This document shows positions 42,816 to 44,970 of a DNA stretch of 44,970 bases, piece by piece; the stretch's first letter is position 1, and each line of letters starts with the position of its first letter. The notes beneath the pieces were generated by a model. The model was given only the letters and a program-made list of their open reading frames with translations, ran no database searches and was not told the origin of the DNA. Both the position numbers and the translations under genes were made by a program. Origin of the DNA: Okeania sp. SIO3B5 (GTDB lineage Bacteria; Cyanobacteriota; Cyanobacteriia; Cyanobacteriales; Microcoleaceae). Location of the stretch: NCBI RefSeq assembly GCF_010692555.1, contig NZ_JAAHHG010000038.1:1-44970 (forward strand). The letters run 5' to 3'.

Positions 42816-44453
42816 GTGTTATTTTTTTCTACTAAACTGCGCTTTGGTTATATTTTACTACTGGGCCTGATTCTCACTGCTTGTCAGAATATAAATTCGC
42901 AGTTAGTTGCTCAACTTCCCCAGTTACCACAAGACCCCTTAATTGAAGTTTATTTTAATCAGTCCCAAGCTTCAACCTATACTGAGTCCACTCGCCAGCA
43001 AACAAGGTTAGGAGATAATCTTGAACAAATAATCATTGATACTATTACTAATGCTACTTCTAGTGTAGATGTGGCGGTTCAAGAGTTACGTTTACCTGCC
43101 ATTGCTCAAGCTTTGGTCGAACGTTATCAAGCAGGTATAGAGGTACGAGTAATTATTGAAAACACCTACAATCGTTCTTGGGGGAGCCTAACTGAATTTG
43201 AAGTAACTCAACTGTCTGAACGGGAACAGGAACGCTACAAAGAATTTTTTCAGATAGCTGATAATAACATGGATGGTCATCTTAGTCAAGATGAAATTAA
43301 TAGCAGTGATGCTCTTGTCATGTTAACTAATGCAGGGGTTCCCTTGATTGATGATACTGCCGATGGTTCTAAGGGTAATGGCCTTATGCACCACAAATTT
43401 GTAGTTGTGGATGGTCAAACTACTATTGTTACTTCAGCTAACTTTACTAATAGCGGTATTCATGGAGATTTTTTAGAATCTATGAGTAGAGGAAATGCTA
43501 ATAATCTTTTAAAAATAGAAAGTTCTGAATTAGCTGAACTATTCACAGAAGAATTTAACCTAATGTGGGGAGATGGACCTGGTGGAAAACAAGATAGTAC
43601 ATTTGGTATAAAAAAAACATTTAGACCTGTCAGACAAATATTTATTGGAGATACGAAAGTGGCAGTAAAGTTTTCTCCTATTTCTAGTACTAAATCTTGG
43701 CAGCAAAGTACCAATGGTTTAATTAATCAAACATTAGAATTAGCACAAAAATCTATTGATTTATCCCTCTTTGTATTTTCATCACAACAATTAGTTAATA
43801 CCCTAGAAAATCAATCTCAAAAAGGAGTATTAATTCAAGGTTTAATCGATCCGAGTTTTGCTTATCGTTATTATAGTGAAGGGTTAGATATGATGGGTAT
43901 TGCTCTGGCTAATAAATGCAAATATGAAGCAAATAATCGGATTTGGGAAAAACCAATTTTTACAGTAGGAGTACCAAATTTACCCCCTGGCGATCGCCTG
44001 CATCACAAATTCGGAATTATTGATAATTCCATTGTCATAACTGGTTCTCACAATTGGACTGAAACAGCTAATAAAAACAATGATGAAACTGTATTGATAA
44101 TTGAAAATTCTACAGTAGCAGCTCATTTTGACCGTGAATTTCAAAGACTTTATCAAACAGCTACTCTGGGTGTACCATCCTGGTTGATTAAAAAAGTAGA
44201 GAAACAACAAGAAGAATGTGGCGATCTATTAACAGAAACTCAAAATCCGACAATAGATACTAACACTAAAATTAATCTCAATACAGCTACTGCTAAAGAA
44301 TTGGAAACATTACCTGGTATTGGACCAAAATTAGCAGAGCGGATTATTCAAGCTAGACAAAATAAACCTTTTACATCTTTAGACGACCTAGACCAGGTGC
44401 CAGGAATTGGACCTAAAATATTAGAGCAGTTAAGCGATCGAGTTACCTGGTAA
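42816..44453 (+). CDS. lipoprotein with two phospholipase D motifs, EF-hand and helix-hairpin-helix
   Basis: 545 residues from GTG 42816. Signal peptide with lipobox LTAC (Cys23), so it is probably anchored in a membrane facing outside the cytoplasm. First PLD half about 65-255, with HxK motif HHKFVVVDG (H192, K194); second half about 280-455, with RLHHKFGIIDN and GSHNWTE. Inserted in the first half is a canonical EF-hand loop D149-N151-D153-G154-E160 for calcium. The C-terminus (about 485-545) is a ComEA-type tandem helix-hairpin-helix (INLNTATAKELETLPGIGPK) for non-specific DNA binding. Together this suggests a calcium-dependent surface nuclease or DNA-uptake factor rather than a lipase. 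Confidence 0.85.
   Translation: MLFFSTKLRFGYILLLGLILTACQNINSQLVAQLPQLPQDPLIEVYFNQSQASTYTESTRQQTRLGDNLEQIIIDTITNATSSVDVAVQELRLPAIAQALVERYQAGIEVRVIIENTYNRSWGSLTEFEVTQLSEREQERYKEFFQIADNNMDGHLSQDEINSSDALVMLTNAGVPLIDDTADGSKGNGLMHHKFVVVDGQTTIVTSANFTNSGIHGDFLESMSRGNANNLLKIESSELAELFTEEFNLMWGDGPGGKQDSTFGIKKTFRPVRQIFIGDTKVAVKFSPISSTKSWQQSTNGLINQTLELAQKSIDLSLFVFSSQQLVNTLENQSQKGVLIQGLIDPSFAYRYYSEGLDMMGIALANKCKYEANNRIWEKPIFTVGVPNLPPGDRLHHKFGIIDNSIVITGSHNWTETANKNNDETVLIIENSTVAAHFDREFQRLYQTATLGVPSWLIKKVEKQQEECGDLLTETQNPTIDTNTKINLNTATAKELETLPGIGPKLAERIIQARQNKPFTSLDDLDQVPGIGPKILEQLSDRVTW

Positions 44454-44970
<517 letters not shown>

Overview
The window is chromosomal DNA of a filamentous cyanobacterium. Four things point to this: the ndhD subunit of the photosynthetic NDH-1 complex; an NtcB-type LysR nitrogen regulator next to a TrpD-like protein; the cyanobacteria-enriched families DUF1822, DUF1400 and CHAT, plus a serine/threonine kinase; and scattered HIP1 octamers (GCGATCGC). 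The DNA is AT-rich. Intergenic space is large and crowded with small inverted-repeat elements and period-7 microsatellites, as in marine Oscillatoriales such as Okeania, Trichodesmium or Moorena. The genus is my inference. I saw no rRNA, convincing tRNA or CRISPR array.

Layout. 0.3-8 kb: a small multipass membrane protein, ndhD with a clear terminator, a frameshifted zinc-ribbon ORF, a cupin of the cysteine dioxygenase type, and SelO. 8.2-14.3 kb: a four-gene cassette of sigma-70-like protein, DUF1822 protein, CHAT protease fused to a multi-TM region, and a stand-alone paralogue of that TM region; a divergent one-TM small protein lies upstream. This looks like a protease-linked regulatory or stress-response system and is the best candidate here for an undescribed system. 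14.6-20.2 kb: a rearranged amino-acid cluster on the minus strand with a class III aminotransferase, an alanine dehydrogenase/carboxyethylornithine-synthase-like enzyme, two paralogous methyltransferases, a GNAT, a GNAT-methyltransferase chimera, and a shred of the aminotransferase broken by a MITE.

20.5-30.5 kb: a DUF1400 alpha/beta hydrolase, ntcB with a textbook NtcA promoter, a TrpD2/NirB-like gene, a secreted protein of unknown function, a small methyltransferase, and a DUF262/DUF1524 (GmrSD-type) protein whose expected HNH histidine is Gln. 32-40 kb: housekeeping genes (prs, GatB/YqeY, a Ser/Thr kinase, an SPFH protein, a cysteine desulfurase). Directly upstream of the GatB/YqeY gene sits a 340-nt highly structured element that resembles an orphan HEARO/omega RNA with no nuclease gene beside it. 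40.7-44.5 kb: a zinc-finger/RelE-like protein, a TnpB, and a lipoprotein with two phospholipase D motifs, an EF-hand and a helix-hairpin-helix tail.

The intergenic DNA holds at least six families of small inverted-repeat elements, often nested. It also holds 17-bp hairpins whose arms covary between copies. The repeats have shaped genes too: two unrelated proteins end in the same repeat-encoded residues, and one gene has been interrupted. Family names A-E used below are mine.
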